A stretch of DNA of 64,000 nt from Saccharothrix sp. NRRL B-16348. GTDB taxonomy: Bacteria; Actinomycetota; Actinomycetes; Mycobacteriales; Pseudonocardiaceae. Under the pieces are notes generated by a model. That model saw only the letters and a list, made by a program, of their open reading frames with translations. It did no database searches and had not been told where the DNA came from. The stretch is taken from assembly GCF_001280085.1 (NCBI RefSeq), contig NZ_LGED01000205.1, positions 1-64,000 of the forward strand, given 5' to 3'. A program made the position numbers and the translations under genes. Numbering within the stretch: position 1 is the first letter of the stretch; each line of letters opens with the position of its first letter. Below are positions 17,318-26,004 of this stretch, piece after piece.

Positions 17318-17998
17318 ATGGACACGGTGGACTTGTGGCGCCCGACCGGACGCGCCGAGCTGGACCTCGTCGCGGCGTCGCGGTGGCGGGCGTGGCCGCC
17401 GCGGCTGCCCGACCAGCCGATCTTCTACCCGGTGGCGAACCGCTGGTACGCGACGAAAATCGCGCGCGAGTGGAACGTGCCCGCCGGGGGCGTCGGCTTC
17501 GTCACGCGGTTCAGCGTGCGGCGGGACTTCCTCGACCGGTACCCCGTGCAGCAGGCCGGCGGTCGTGACGTGCTGGAGCACTGGGTGCCCGCCGAGGACC
17601 TGGAGGAGTTCAACGCCAACATCGTCGGCGCGATCGTGTGCGAGGCCGAGTACCGCGGCCCGGTCGCGGACGACGAGTTCGCTCAGGCCGAGGACCGGCT
17701 GGGACGTCCGCTGCCGGCGGCGTGGCGGCGCTACCTCCAGGGCGAGTCGTGGTTCCGCAGCGGCCGGCTGGGCGACGCGGTCGTCACCCTCTACACGCCG
17801 GCGGAGACGCTGAAGGCCACCGAGCACGCCGGTGCCGCGACCGTCGGCGACGACGGCTCACGCGGGCGGCTCGCGTTCGACCTGACCCGCGACCCCGCCC
17901 CGGTGTCGCTGCTGGGCGTCACGCCGGACCCCGTGCCGGTGGCCGCGGACGCGGGCGCGTTCACCACGCGGGTGGAGTCCGGCGACCTCTCCTGGTGA
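17318..17998 (+). CDS. two-domain protein: crystallin J1-like N-terminus with SMI1/KNR4 (SUKH)-like C-terminus
   Basis: A 226-residue cytoplasmic protein. The first half (about 1-110: LWRPTGRAELDLVAASRWRA, PPRLPDQPIFYPVANRWYA, RRDFLDRYPVQQAGG, HWVPAEDLEEFNANIVG) matches a short actinomycete family usually labelled ADP-ribosylation/crystallin J1, as I remember it. The second half resembles SMI1/KNR4 domains (DDEFAQAEDRLGRPLPAAWR followed by RYLQGESWF). SUKH domains are common in immunity proteins against toxins, but no toxin gene is adjacent. ATG 17318 opens the frame. Divergent from the NACHT gene by 147 bases, where no clear operator was seen. Confidence 0.65.
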   Translation: MDTVDLWRPTGRAELDLVAASRWRAWPPRLPDQPIFYPVANRWYATKIAREWNVPAGGVGFVTRFSVRRDFLDRYPVQQAGGRDVLEHWVPAEDLEEFNANIVGAIVCEAEYRGPVADDEFAQAEDRLGRPLPAAWRRYLQGESWFRSGRLGDAVVTLYTPAETLKATEHAGAATVGDDGSRGRLAFDLTRDPAPVSLLGVTPDPVPVAADAGAFTTRVESGDLSW

Positions 17999-18187
17999 CC
18001 CGCACGAGCCGCCGATGGTGCATTCGGGTGGCCGAACACCCTGCCAACAGACGCTGACCGCACCGGGACGGGATGGCTAGCGTCGAGGCCGTTGGGGGCT
18101 TCGTCACTTCCGGTCCACCGCCACCGCGGGTCTGCGACGCCCCCGGACCGCGCGATCCATCGCGCGCGCCGAAACCGGGAGGTATGT

Positions 18188-21100
18188 GTGTTCAGACCAC
18201 GAAAGCGCGGGAAAGCCCTGGGAGCGCTCCTAGTGGCGGCAGGGCTGCTCTCCGCGCCGGCCACGGGCGTGGCCGGCGCGGAACCCGCGGCGGTGAGCGG
18301 CGGTGAGGCACCGGCGGTGAGCGCTACCGAGGCCGTGGCGGTGAGCGGCGCGGCGGTGAGCGTTGGTGACGCACCGGCCGCCGGCGTGCAGCCGCGCACC
18401 GTCACGCTCGTCACCGGTGACCGGGTCGTGGTGTCCGGCGAGGCGGTCGGGTCCTTCCGCCCCGGCCCCGGCCGCGACCACGTCACCTTCCACACGACCC
18501 ACCGGGACGGTCGGCTGAACGTCGTCCCCGAGGACGCGCTCAAGGGCATCGCCGCGGGCAAGCTCGACCCGCGGCTGTTCGACGTCACGGGCCTCATCGA
18601 AGCCGGCTACGACGACGCCCGCAGCGACCACGTGCCGCTCATCGTCACCGGCACGCCCACCACCGGCCTGCGCGCCGCCCGCGCGCTGCCCGGCGCCGTG
18701 GCCACGCACGCGCCCAAGGCCGACGTCGGCGCCACGTTCCGGCAACTGCTCGCCGACCCCGGCGTGACCAGGGTGTGGCTCGACGGCGTGCTGCGCCCCT
18801 CCCTCGACCGCTCCACCACCCAGATCGGCGCGCCCGCCGCGTGGCAGGCGGGCCTGACCGGCAAGGGCGTCCGGGTGGCCGTGCTCGACGGCGGCGTCGA
18901 CGGAGACCACCCCGACCTCACGGGCAAGGAGGTGGCCGAGCGCAACTTCACCGACGACCCCGACACCACCGACCTCACCGGGCACGGCACGCACGTCGCC
19001 GCCACCATCGCGAGCGGCGGCCGGACGTACCGGGGTGTCGCGCCCGACGCCCGCATCCTCGACGGCAAGGTCTGCGGCGCCAACGGCTGCCCCCAGTCCG
19101 CGATCCTGGCCGGCGTGCAGTGGGCCGTCGACGAGGGCGCGGACGTCGTCAACCTCAGCCTCGGCGGCTACGACTCGCCCGGCGTCGACCCGCTGGAGGA
19201 GGCGATCAACCAGCTGACCGAGAAGACCGGCACCCTGTTCGTCGTCGCCGCGGGCAACGGCGGGCGGTCCCGGTCGATCGACTCGCCGGGCAGCGCCGAC
19301 GCCGCGCTCACCGTGGGCGCGGTCCGGCACGACGACGACCTCGCCCACTTCTCCAGCCGCGGCCCGCGCAACGGCGACGACGCGGTGAAACCCGACATCA
19401 CCGCGCCCGGCTTGAACATCGTCGCCGCCAAGGCCGCCGAGGGCACCCTCGGCACGCCCGTCGGCAGGCGGCACGCGTCCCTGTCCGGCACCTCGATGGC
19501 GACACCGCACGTCGCGGGAGCGGCGGCGCTGCTCGCCCAGCGGCACCCCGACTGGACCGGCGCGCAGCTCAAGGCCGTCCTCATGGCCTCCGCGAAGCCG
19601 AACCCGGCGCTGACCGTGTTCGAGCAGGGCACGGGCCGGGTCGACCTGTCGCGCGCGATCACGGCGAACGTAGGCGCCACGCCGGTGAGCGTCACGTTCG
19701 AAGAGCAGCTGTGGCCGCACCACGACGACACGCCGGTCACCAAGACCGTCACCTACCGCAACGACGGCCCGGAGCCCGTCACGTTCGACCTCGCCGTCGA
19801 GCTGCGCGGCCCGAACGGCGCCGCCGCGCCCGCGGGCCTGCTCACCGTGACGCCGGCGAAGGTCACCGTGCCCGCCGGCGGCACGACCGCCGTCGCCGTC
19901 ACCGCGGACACCAGGGTCGGCGCAGTCGACGGCGTCTACTCCGGCGCCGTGGTCGGGGGGCCGACGCGCGTCCCGGTCAGCCTCGCCCGCGAGGTCGAGA
20001 GCTACGACATCGCGATCGAGAACATCGACGCCGACGGCAACCCGGCCCTGGACAACTCGACCGCGCTCGTCGGGATGGACAACGACACCTACGAGAACCT
20101 GTACGGCCCGGACGGCACCGCCACCGCGCGCGTGCCGAAGGGCCAGTACATGGCGCGGGCGGTGATCCGCGCGTGGCCCAAGACCTGGGTGCTCGCCCGG
20201 CCGGTCCTGACCGTCGACGCCGACCACACCCGCTACACCTTCGACGCCCGCGTGGCGAAACCGGTGCGGGTCACCGCGCCCGATCCCGCCGCGGCGCCGA
20301 TGATCGGCGACATCAACGTGTCCCGGCTCCTCAACGGCAGGCGCGTCGTGCTCAACACGGCGTTCATCGGCGGCTTCGGCGACATGGCGCTCGGGCACGT
20401 CGGCCCGACCCTGACCGACCAGGAGCTGACCGTCTCGATCGGCGCCCAGTTCCAGAGCCCGCCGGTCGACGGCACGCCGACGCACTACCGGTTCCGCTGG
20501 ATGGAGCAGGGCGCGGTGCCCACCGGGTACACCCGCGCGCCCACGGCGGCCGAGCTGGCCGAGGTGCGGACCACGTTCGCGCCCGGCCCGGCCGACCGCC
20601 AGTACCTGCACAGCGGCAACGCCAGCCCGCCGGACGGCTCGGGCGGCTGGTCGGTGGGCCTGCCCGTGCCCTCGGGCGGCGCGGTGGTCGACCTGGTCAC
20701 GCCCGACCGGCTCACCTGGAGCTGGGGTTTCCAGCGGCTGTCGCCCCAGTACCGGACCGAGGTCGACTACTCCTCGTTCAACCGCACCTACCGACTCGGC
20801 GAGCGGCACACGGAACGGTTCGTGCACCCGGTGCTCGGCCCCGGCCTGTCCGGCTATTCGGCCACCTACCTCGGCGTGCACGAGGACCGCGTCACGGCGC
20901 AGGTCCCGCTGATCAACGACCGCGACGGCAACCTCGGCCGGGGCAGCCACGAGTCGGCGCGCACCTCCGTGTACCGGGACGGGCGGCTCGTCGGCCAGAT
21001 CCGCGACCAGTGGGGCGAGTTCACCGTGCCCGAGGGCGAGGGCCGCTACCGGGTGGAGCACGACATCGTCCGCGACCCGACGGCGCACGAGCTGAGCACG

Positions 21101-21475
21101 CGGGTCAGCGGCGCGTGGACGTTCCGGATGGCGACCCTGCCCGACGGGCACGGCCGCCGGCTGCCGCTGTCGGTGGTGCGGTTCAACCCGGAGCTCGACG
21201 CGGCGGGCAGCGCGCCCGCCGGACGGCTGCTGAGCGTGCCGCTCGCCGTGGAGCAGCAGGACGGCGCGGACAACGGCGAGGTGGGCCAGGTCCGGGTCGA
21301 CGTGTCGTTCGACGACGGCAAGACCTGGCGGCGGGTGCCGGTCGCGGGCGGCGCGGCCCTGGTGCGGCACCCCGACGCGTCCGGGCACGTGTCACTGCGC
21401 GCGTCCGGCGCCGACAGCGACGGCAACACGTTCGAGCACACGGTGATCCGCGCCTACAAGATCACCCGGAAGTAG
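18188..21475 (+). CDS. secreted S8 subtilisin-like serine protease
   Basis: A 1095-residue extracellular protease. A signal peptide (about 1-32, FRPRKRGKALGALLVAAGLL) is followed by a short Ala/Val/Ser repeat region (VSGGEAP, VSATEA, VSGAAVS), a pro-region, and the subtilase domain. The triad is Asp234 in VAVLDGG, His266 in GHGTHVAA and Ser436 in GTSMATPHVAGAA. About 600 further residues form beta-rich C-terminal domains. Start GTG 18188 is chosen because GGGAGG (18177-18182) is five bases upstream. The gene faces the subtilisin inhibitor gene across a shared terminator, so protease and inhibitor may act together outside the cell. Confidence 0.92.
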   Translation: MFRPRKRGKALGALLVAAGLLSAPATGVAGAEPAAVSGGEAPAVSATEAVAVSGAAVSVGDAPAAGVQPRTVTLVTGDRVVVSGEAVGSFRPGPGRDHVTFHTTHRDGRLNVVPEDALKGIAAGKLDPRLFDVTGLIEAGYDDARSDHVPLIVTGTPTTGLRAARALPGAVATHAPKADVGATFRQLLADPGVTRVWLDGVLRPSLDRSTTQIGAPAAWQAGLTGKGVRVAVLDGGVDGDHPDLTGKEVAERNFTDDPDTTDLTGHGTHVAATIASGGRTYRGVAPDARILDGKVCGANGCPQSAILAGVQWAVDEGADVVNLSLGGYDSPGVDPLEEAINQLTEKTGTLFVVAAGNGGRSRSIDSPGSADAALTVGAVRHDDDLAHFSSRGPRNGDDAVKPDITAPGLNIVAAKAAEGTLGTPVGRRHASLSGTSMATPHVAGAAALLAQRHPDWTGAQLKAVLMASAKPNPALTVFEQGTGRVDLSRAITANVGATPVSVTFEEQLWPHHDDTPVTKTVTYRNDGPEPVTFDLAVELRGPNGAAAPAGLLTVTPAKVTVPAGGTTAVAVTADTRVGAVDGVYSGAVVGGPTRVPVSLAREVESYDIAIENIDADGNPALDNSTALVGMDNDTYENLYGPDGTATARVPKGQYMARAVIRAWPKTWVLARPVLTVDADHTRYTFDARVAKPVRVTAPDPAAAPMIGDINVSRLLNGRRVVLNTAFIGGFGDMALGHVGPTLTDQELTVSIGAQFQSPPVDGTPTHYRFRWMEQGAVPTGYTRAPTAAELAEVRTTFAPGPADRQYLHSGNASPPDGSGGWSVGLPVPSGGAVVDLVTPDRLTWSWGFQRLSPQYRTEVDYSSFNRTYRLGERHTERFVHPVLGPGLSGYSATYLGVHEDRVTAQVPLINDRDGNLGRGSHESARTSVYRDGRLVGQIRDQWGEFTVPEGEGRYRVEHDIVRDPTAHELSTRVSGAWTFRMATLPDGHGRRLPLSVVRFNPELDAAGSAPAGRLLSVPLAVEQQDGADNGEVGQVRVDVSFDDGKTWRRVPVAGGAALVRHPDASGHVSLRASGADSDGNTFEHTVIRAYKITRK
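18219..18232. promoter_or_regulatory. CebR/LacI-like box inside the protease gene
   Basis: TGGGAGCGCTCCTA differs in one position from the streptomycete CebR consensus TGGGAGCGCTCCCA. It lies 31 bases inside the coding region, in codons for the signal peptide. CebR boxes are known near or inside gene starts, but here the codons for ALGALL could give the motif by chance. Confidence 0.3.
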
Positions 21476-21486
21476 GGCCCGCCGGT

Positions 21487-21517
21487 GTCCCGGACCGGTC
21501 GACCACCGGTCCGGGAC
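21487..21517. terminator. bidirectional terminator between protease and inhibitor
   Basis: GTCCCGGACCGGT (21487-21499) and its perfect complement (21505-21517) flank a five-base loop. It lies between the two converging stop codons. Confidence 0.85.
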
Positions 21518-21530
21518 CCTCGGTCGGCGG

Positions 21531-21929
21531 TCAGCCCCAGACCGGCAGCCACGCCTGCCAGCGGTCCTCCTGGCACGAGTCCCGGCGGTTGAACTCGGCC
21601 GCGACGTCGACGCCGAACAACTGGCCGCGCACCTTGGCGTGCTGCGGTCCGAAGACCTGGTCGTAGCAGTTCGCGGTCGGCGGCGGCGGCTTGATGGCGC
21701 CCGGCGTCTTGCGGATCGCCTCGCACGCCGCCTTGGCCCACGGGTGGGTGCCGCCGTCGGGGTCGCAGGTGAGGCGGTACTGGCGGGCGACCGGCCCGAG
21801 CGGCTCGTACACGGTGATGGTGAGGTCGGTGGTCGGGGCCGCGGTCGCGGCGGGTGCGAGCACGGCGCCGAGGGCGGCCGTGACGGCCAGCGCGGGAAGC
21901 AGGCCGCGGGCGAAGCTGGTGACGGACAC
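21531..21929 (-). CDS. SSI-family subtilisin inhibitor, secreted
   Basis: A 132-residue secreted serine protease inhibitor. After a signal peptide (SFARGLLPALAVTAALGAVL, cleavage near AATAAP) the mature part has the SSI pattern. LTCDPDGGTHPWAKAACEAI holds the first disulphide pair; NCYDQVFGPQHAKVRG is the reactive-loop region; FNRRDSCQEDRW has the last cysteine. The length fits the family. GTG 21927-21929 has GGAGGAG upstream. The reactive loop differs from classical SSI (no CPMVYDPV), so its target specificity is probably different. It stands opposite a secreted subtilase gene. Confidence 0.88.
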   Translation of the reverse strand: MSVTSFARGLLPALAVTAALGAVLAPAATAAPTTDLTITVYEPLGPVARQYRLTCDPDGGTHPWAKAACEAIRKTPGAIKPPPPTANCYDQVFGPQHAKVRGQLFGVDVAAEFNRRDSCQEDRWQAWLPVWG

Positions 21930-22108
21930 GGAGGTCTCCTCCAACTGATCGGCGTTGATCAAGTGGAACCGGCGGCGGTGTTCGCACCAGTAAACCATCT
22001 GTCCACAATGGACCTGCTTCGGCAGGCCGCAGCCCCCGCCGGCACGCGTGCCGCCGCCGGGAGGCACGATCTGGTCGACCCCGGAGGAACGATCGAGGAC
22101 TGCCGACG

Positions 22109-22894
22109 ATGACCCTGACGCACGCGACGCTGACGGAGGGCTGGCGACGGACCGGCGTGACCGAGGGCATGACGCTGATCGCGCACTCGTCGCTGTCCGC
22201 CCTCGGCCCGGTCGACGGCGGCGCGCCCGCCGTCGTGGAGAGCCTGCTCACGGCCGTCGGACCCACCGGCACGGTCGTCGTGCCGGCGTTCACGCCGCAG
22301 GTCGCCGACCCCGAGCCGGGCCGCGGTGGCGTGCCCGAGGCGGCCCTGCGGGCGCGGCGCGCGGCCGTGCCGCTGTTCCACCCCGGCCTGCCCAGCCCGA
22401 TGGGCGCGATCGCGGAAGCCCTGCGCACCCGCCCGGACAGCGTTCGCAGCACGCACCCGCAGGCGTCGGTCGCCGCCGTCGGCAGGCACGCGCGGGACGT
22501 CGTGGCGCACCAGCCGCTGAACTTCGCGCTGGGCGCGGACTCGCCGTTCGGCCGGCTGCGCGACCTCGACGCGCGCATCCTGCTGATCGGCGTGCGGCAC
22601 AACCGCGACAGCTTCCTGCACCACGCCGAGACGTTCACCCCGCGGCCGAGGTTGAAGCTGCGCCGGTTCCCGGTCCTGGTGGCCGGCGAGCGGGTGTGGC
22701 TGGAGGCGTTGGACGTCGGCGACGACAACGACACCCACTTCCCCACCGTCGGCGACGAGTTCGAGCGGCGGGCGGGCGTCGAGCGGACCGCGGTGGGCCG
22801 GGCGTCGTGCGTGCTGATCCCGGCGCGGCCGTTCGTGGAGTTCGCGGTCGGGCGGCTCGCCGAACTGCTCGACGGCGCTCAGGCGCCCCGGTAG
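22109..22894 (+). CDS. AAC(3)-family aminoglycoside N-acetyltransferase-like protein
   Basis: A 261-residue acetyl-CoA-dependent acetyltransferase of the AAC(3) family, whose members acetylate the 3-amino group of aminoglycosides. Family blocks seen: LIAHSSLSALGPVDGGAPAV, GTVVVPAFTP, STHPQASVAAVG, LNFALGADSPFGRL and GVRHNRDSFLHHAE. ATG 22109 has GAGGA about ten bases upstream. Many chromosomal members act on unknown substrates, so a resistance role is not certain. The last 16 bases overlap the converging DUF5313 gene. Confidence 0.85.
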   Translation: MTLTHATLTEGWRRTGVTEGMTLIAHSSLSALGPVDGGAPAVVESLLTAVGPTGTVVVPAFTPQVADPEPGRGGVPEAALRARRAAVPLFHPGLPSPMGAIAEALRTRPDSVRSTHPQASVAAVGRHARDVVAHQPLNFALGADSPFGRLRDLDARILLIGVRHNRDSFLHHAETFTPRPRLKLRRFPVLVAGERVWLEALDVGDDNDTHFPTVGDEFERRAGVERTAVGRASCVLIPARPFVEFAVGRLAELLDGAQAPR

Positions 22895-23289
22895 AGCCGC
22901 TCGTAGGCGGCCTGCGCCGCGGCGTCCTGCTCGGCGTGCGCGGCACGGCGGGTCTCCGCGCCGAGACCACGCGGGTAGCCCTGCTTGACCAGGCGTTCCT
23001 CGGTGGTCTGCCACATGTACGACATGGAGTAGAAGTAGCCGACGAGCAGGCCGAGCACGATCGACAGCACGCGGATCAGCAGCGGTCCGGGCAGCAGGAG
23101 CAGCACCAGCACCGGCGACATCTGGATGAACCCGCGCACGAAGTGCCGCACCGCCCACGTGCGGCAGGTCACGTCGTGCAGCACCCACTCGTTGCACCGT
23201 TGCGGCAGCCGCCCGCCGAACGCGTACCACAGCCACTGGGCCGGGTTGGGCCTCGTTCCGCGCAGTGCCACCGGGCCGCCGCTCCTCAT
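22879..23289 (-). CDS. DUF5313 membrane protein
   Basis: A 136-residue protein resembling DUF5313 proteins of actinomycetes. It opens RPNPAQWLWYAFGGRLPQRC then NEWVLHDVTCRTW, continues with two hydrophobic helices (PVLVLLLLPGPLLIRVLSIV and GLLVGYFYSMSYM), and ends with a helical ERLVKQGYPRGLG and AAYERLYRG tail. ATG 23287-23289 is preferred. Function unknown. Just upstream is a 15-bp tandem repeat. Confidence 0.72.
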   Translation of the reverse strand: MRSGGPVALRGTRPNPAQWLWYAFGGRLPQRCNEWVLHDVTCRTWAVRHFVRGFIQMSPVLVLLLLPGPLLIRVLSIVLGLLVGYFYSMSYMWQTTEERLVKQGYPRGLGAETRRAAHAEQDAAAQAAYERLYRGA

Positions 23290-23325
23290 GTCGCCACCGT
23301 CGAACGGGCTCGTCGCGCCCACTCT

Positions 23326-23384
23326 ACGGTCGGCGCGGGCACGGTCGGTGCGGGCACGGTCGGTGCGGGCACGGTCGGCGCGGC
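23326..23384. repeat. 15-bp tandem repeat, about four units
   Basis: Units of ACGGTCGG(C/T)GCGGGC begin at 23326, 23341, 23356 and 23371, the last lacking one G. They lie in the gap between the DUF5313 start and the stop of the gene at 23402, so they would sit in the DUF5313 leader or promoter. A partial fifth unit follows. Confidence 0.85.
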
Positions 23385-23401
23385 ACGGTCGGTCGGCCGC
23401 G

Positions 23402-24196
23402 TCACGCGCGGTCCAGGACCACCGTGTGGTCGACCCGTTCCGGGAGTCGCGTGGTCAGCCGCCACCGTTCGGCCGTGGCGGCCAGGTTCACCTCCACCGA
23501 GTCCGCCGACACCCGGCCCACCCCGCCGACCCAGTGCGCGTTCCGCGCGACCAGGTCCGCCACGAGCGCGCGGTCGGGTTCGGCCACGGCGTCGTCCAGC
23601 GCCGTGCCGGCGAGCAGCGCGAGCAGCCGGCCCAGCACCGCGGCGGGCATCGCCGGATCGGTCGACTCCAGGGTCGCGTAGCAGTCGTCGTGCCCGGAGA
23701 ACCACACGCGCGAGCCGACGAGACGGGGCAGCACCGGTTCGTCGTGGGCGGCGGTGCCGAGCGCGAGGGCGATCTCGTCCAGCCGGTCGGGGCTCGGCGG
23801 GCCGGGCAGGTCGACCAGGGTCAACTGGTACGGCGACCACCCGGCCAGGAACCGGGGCAGGTCGTCCCGCCGCAGCACCAGGACTTCCTCGCTGAGGCCG
23901 ACGACACCGGACGCCAACGCCCCCAAGTGGTGGACCTTCGCGCCGACGCCCTGCTCCGCCGCGATGCGCGACGGCGGCCACTGCGCGTACTCCTCGTCCA
24001 GGAAGCTGACCGTCGCCAGGTCCACGACGGCGACGTGCTCGCTCGCCGCGCCCACGACGATGTCGGCCACCTCGGCGGCGGACGCCGCGGTCGCGTCGAC
24101 CACCCAGGAGCCTTCGGCCTCGCGGGCGCTGAAGGTCAACGGGAACGGCGCGCCGCCGAACCCCAGGCCGTTCACCGCGAACGCGTGGTCAGGCAC
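23402..24196 (-). CDS. uncharacterised protein coupled to LysR gene
   Basis: A 264-residue cytoplasmic protein that I do not recognise. It has alternating beta and helical segments (GSWVVDATAASAAEVADIVV, AVVDLATVSFLDEEYAQWPP, HHLGALASGVVGLSEEVLVL) and no signal or membrane helix. GTG 24194-24196 overlaps the last eight bases of the LysR gene, so the two are probably translated from one message. Because the LysR gene is first, this protein may work with that regulator; this is inference. Confidence 0.6.
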   Translation of the reverse strand: MPDHAFAVNGLGFGGAPFPLTFSAREAEGSWVVDATAASAAEVADIVVGAASEHVAVVDLATVSFLDEEYAQWPPSRIAAEQGVGAKVHHLGALASGVVGLSEEVLVLRRDDLPRFLAGWSPYQLTLVDLPGPPSPDRLDEIALALGTAAHDEPVLPRLVGSRVWFSGHDDCYATLESTDPAMPAAVLGRLLALLAGTALDDAVAEPDRALVADLVARNAHWVGGVGRVSADSVEVNLAATAERWRLTTRLPERVDHTVVLDRA

Positions 24197-25049
24197 GATC
24201 GCCTCCCCGCAGCGAGTCGACCAGCGCGGTGACGGCCGGGTGCCACTCGCGCCCCGGCGGGCCGCTCGCCACCAGCCGCCGCACCACCCTCGGCCGCACC
24301 GGCACCAGGGTCAGCCCCGGCGCCGGCATCGACGCCACCAGGCCGGGCACGATCGAGATGCCGACACCGGCTCGCACCATCGCCAGCAACGTGCCCAACT
24401 CGCGCACCCGGTGCAGCGGGTCGAACGGCAGGCCCGCGTGCACCTGCCGCACGTGCCGCTCGCACCCGCCGCACGACAGCAGGAACGGGTCGTCGGCCAG
24501 GTCCGCCACGTCTACCTCGCCCTCACCGGCCAACGGATGGTCGGTGCGCAGCAGGGCGTGGAACGCGTCCTCGCCCACCAGCACGCCGTGACCGGGCGGC
24601 GGGTCGACCACCACGGCCATCTCCACCGTGCCGTTGGCCAGCCACTCGGCGACCTCGTCGTCCTCGCCCTCGAACACCCGCACCCGCACGTGCGGGAACT
24701 CCGCCTCCCAGCGGGACAGCAGGTCCGGCAGCAGCCCTTGGCACACGGTCGGCGGCGCGGCCAGCTTGATCGTGCCCCTGGCCGCGCCGCCGTGCCGCGC
24801 GGCCAGGTCCGTGATCGCCACCGACGCGGACACCGCGGCCCGGGCGTGCGCCACGACCTCCGCGCCGAACGCCGTGGGCCGCGGCCTGCCGCGCCGGACC
24901 AGCACCGGGTGGCCGAGGGTGCGTTCGAGCGCGGCCACGCCGTGCGACACGGCCGACTGGGTCAGGCCCAACGCGTCGGCGGCCGCGCCGAAACCGCCCT
25001 CGTCGACCACGGCGAGGAACGCGCGGAGCTGCGCGAGGTTCAGTGCCAT
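24189..25049 (-). CDS. LysR-family transcriptional regulator
   Basis: A 286-residue regulator with the N-terminal LysR helix-turn-helix (LNLAQLRAFLAVVDEGGFGA, LGLTQSAVSHGVAALERTLG) and a substrate-binding domain (KLAAPPTVCQGLLPDLL, GVGISIVPGLV). ATG 25047-25049 is preferred over an in-frame TTG two codons upstream. Divergent from the EamA transporter gene by 70 bases, the classical arrangement for LysR control of the neighbour. The gap contains a small palindrome CTCATGAG and another, GCGAG-N6-CTCGC, close to the transporter start. Confidence 0.9.
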   Translation of the reverse strand: MALNLAQLRAFLAVVDEGGFGAAADALGLTQSAVSHGVAALERTLGHPVLVRRGRPRPTAFGAEVVAHARAAVSASVAITDLAARHGGAARGTIKLAAPPTVCQGLLPDLLSRWEAEFPHVRVRVFEGEDDEVAEWLANGTVEMAVVVDPPPGHGVLVGEDAFHALLRTDHPLAGEGEVDVADLADDPFLLSCGGCERHVRQVHAGLPFDPLHRVRELGTLLAMVRAGVGISIVPGLVASMPAPGLTLVPVRPRVVRRLVASGPPGREWHPAVTALVDSLRGGDRA

Positions 25050-25119
25050 GAACAACTCTCATGAGTGGGTGGGCGTCACTTGTTGGACTCATCATCGCAG
25101 GCGAGGCGATCCTCGCCCG

Positions 25120-26004
25120 GTGCAGACGTCCGGGAAGTTCGTGCTGCTGTCCGCGATCTGGGGCGGCAGCTTCGCGTTGATCAAGGTGGCGGTGGACGCG
25201 GGCGTGCCCCCGGTGTGGGTGGCGTTGGCCCGCTGCCTGTTCGGCGCGCTCACGCTGTGGGCGATCTGCCTGGCGCAGGGCGCGGCCGTGCCGCTGGACC
25301 GGCGCACCTGGGGGCACGCGGCGGTGGTCGCGCTGCTGCTCAACGCGGCGCCGTTCACGCTGCTCGCGCACGGCGAGACGCAGGTCAGCTCAGTGCTGGC
25401 CGGTGTCTTCAACGCCACCACGCCGCTGACCACGCTGGTGTTCGTGCTGCTGATCGTGCCGAGCGAGCGGATGACGCGGGCGCGGGTGGCCGGGCTGCTG
25501 GTCGGCTTCACGGGCGTGCTCGTGGTGCTGGGCGCGTGGCGCGGGTTGGCGGACAACGTCCTCGAAGGCAGCCTCGCGTGCCTGGCCGCGACCGCCTGCT
25601 ACGGCGCGGGTTTCGCCTACACCCGGCGGTTCTTCTCCGGCGGCGACCACAGCGCGAGCGCGTTGTCGGCCGTGCAGATCACGTGCGCGACGCTGCAGCT
25701 GGCGGTGGTCGCGCCCGCGTTGGGCGGGGCGCCGTCGTGGCCGGGGACGTCGGCGGCGGTGGCGCTGGTCGTGCTCGGCGCGGCCGGCACCGGGCTGGCG
25801 TACGTGCTGAACCTGGACGTGATCCGGGCGGCCGGGCCGGCGGTGGCGTCCACGGTCACCTACGTCACGCCGCTGTGGTCGACGGCGATCGGCGCGCTGC
25901 TGCTCGGCGAGCCCGTCGGGTGGCACGCGGTGGTCGGCGGGGTGATCGTGATCGGAGGTGTGCTGCTGGCCCGCTCCCGACCGAATGTGAGGATCTCTGC
26001 ATGA
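25120..26004 (+). CDS. EamA/DMT-family transporter
   Basis: A 294-residue membrane protein with about ten hydrophobic helices forming two EamA repeats (LLSAIWGGSFALIKVAVDAG in the first; ACLAATACYGAGFAYTRRFF in the second). It ends TYVTPLWSTAIGALLLGEPV, the typical last-helix block. GTG 25120 begins the usual N-terminus. Probably an exporter of a small metabolite. Divergent from the LysR gene; its stop overlaps the start of the hydrolase gene (ATGA), so the two form an operon. Confidence 0.87.
   Translation: MQTSGKFVLLSAIWGGSFALIKVAVDAGVPPVWVALARCLFGALTLWAICLAQGAAVPLDRRTWGHAAVVALLLNAAPFTLLAHGETQVSSVLAGVFNATTPLTTLVFVLLIVPSERMTRARVAGLLVGFTGVLVVLGAWRGLADNVLEGSLACLAATACYGAGFAYTRRFFSGGDHSASALSAVQITCATLQLAVVAPALGGAPSWPGTSAAVALVVLGAAGTGLAYVLNLDVIRAAGPAVASTVTYVTPLWSTAIGALLLGEPVGWHAVVGGVIVIGGVLLARSRPNVRISA

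Noticed and set aside
18230..21388. Minus-strand frame of about 1050 codons across the subtilase gene
   Set aside because: Mirror frame of low-complexity composition; the plus strand encodes a complete subtilase with catalytic triad.
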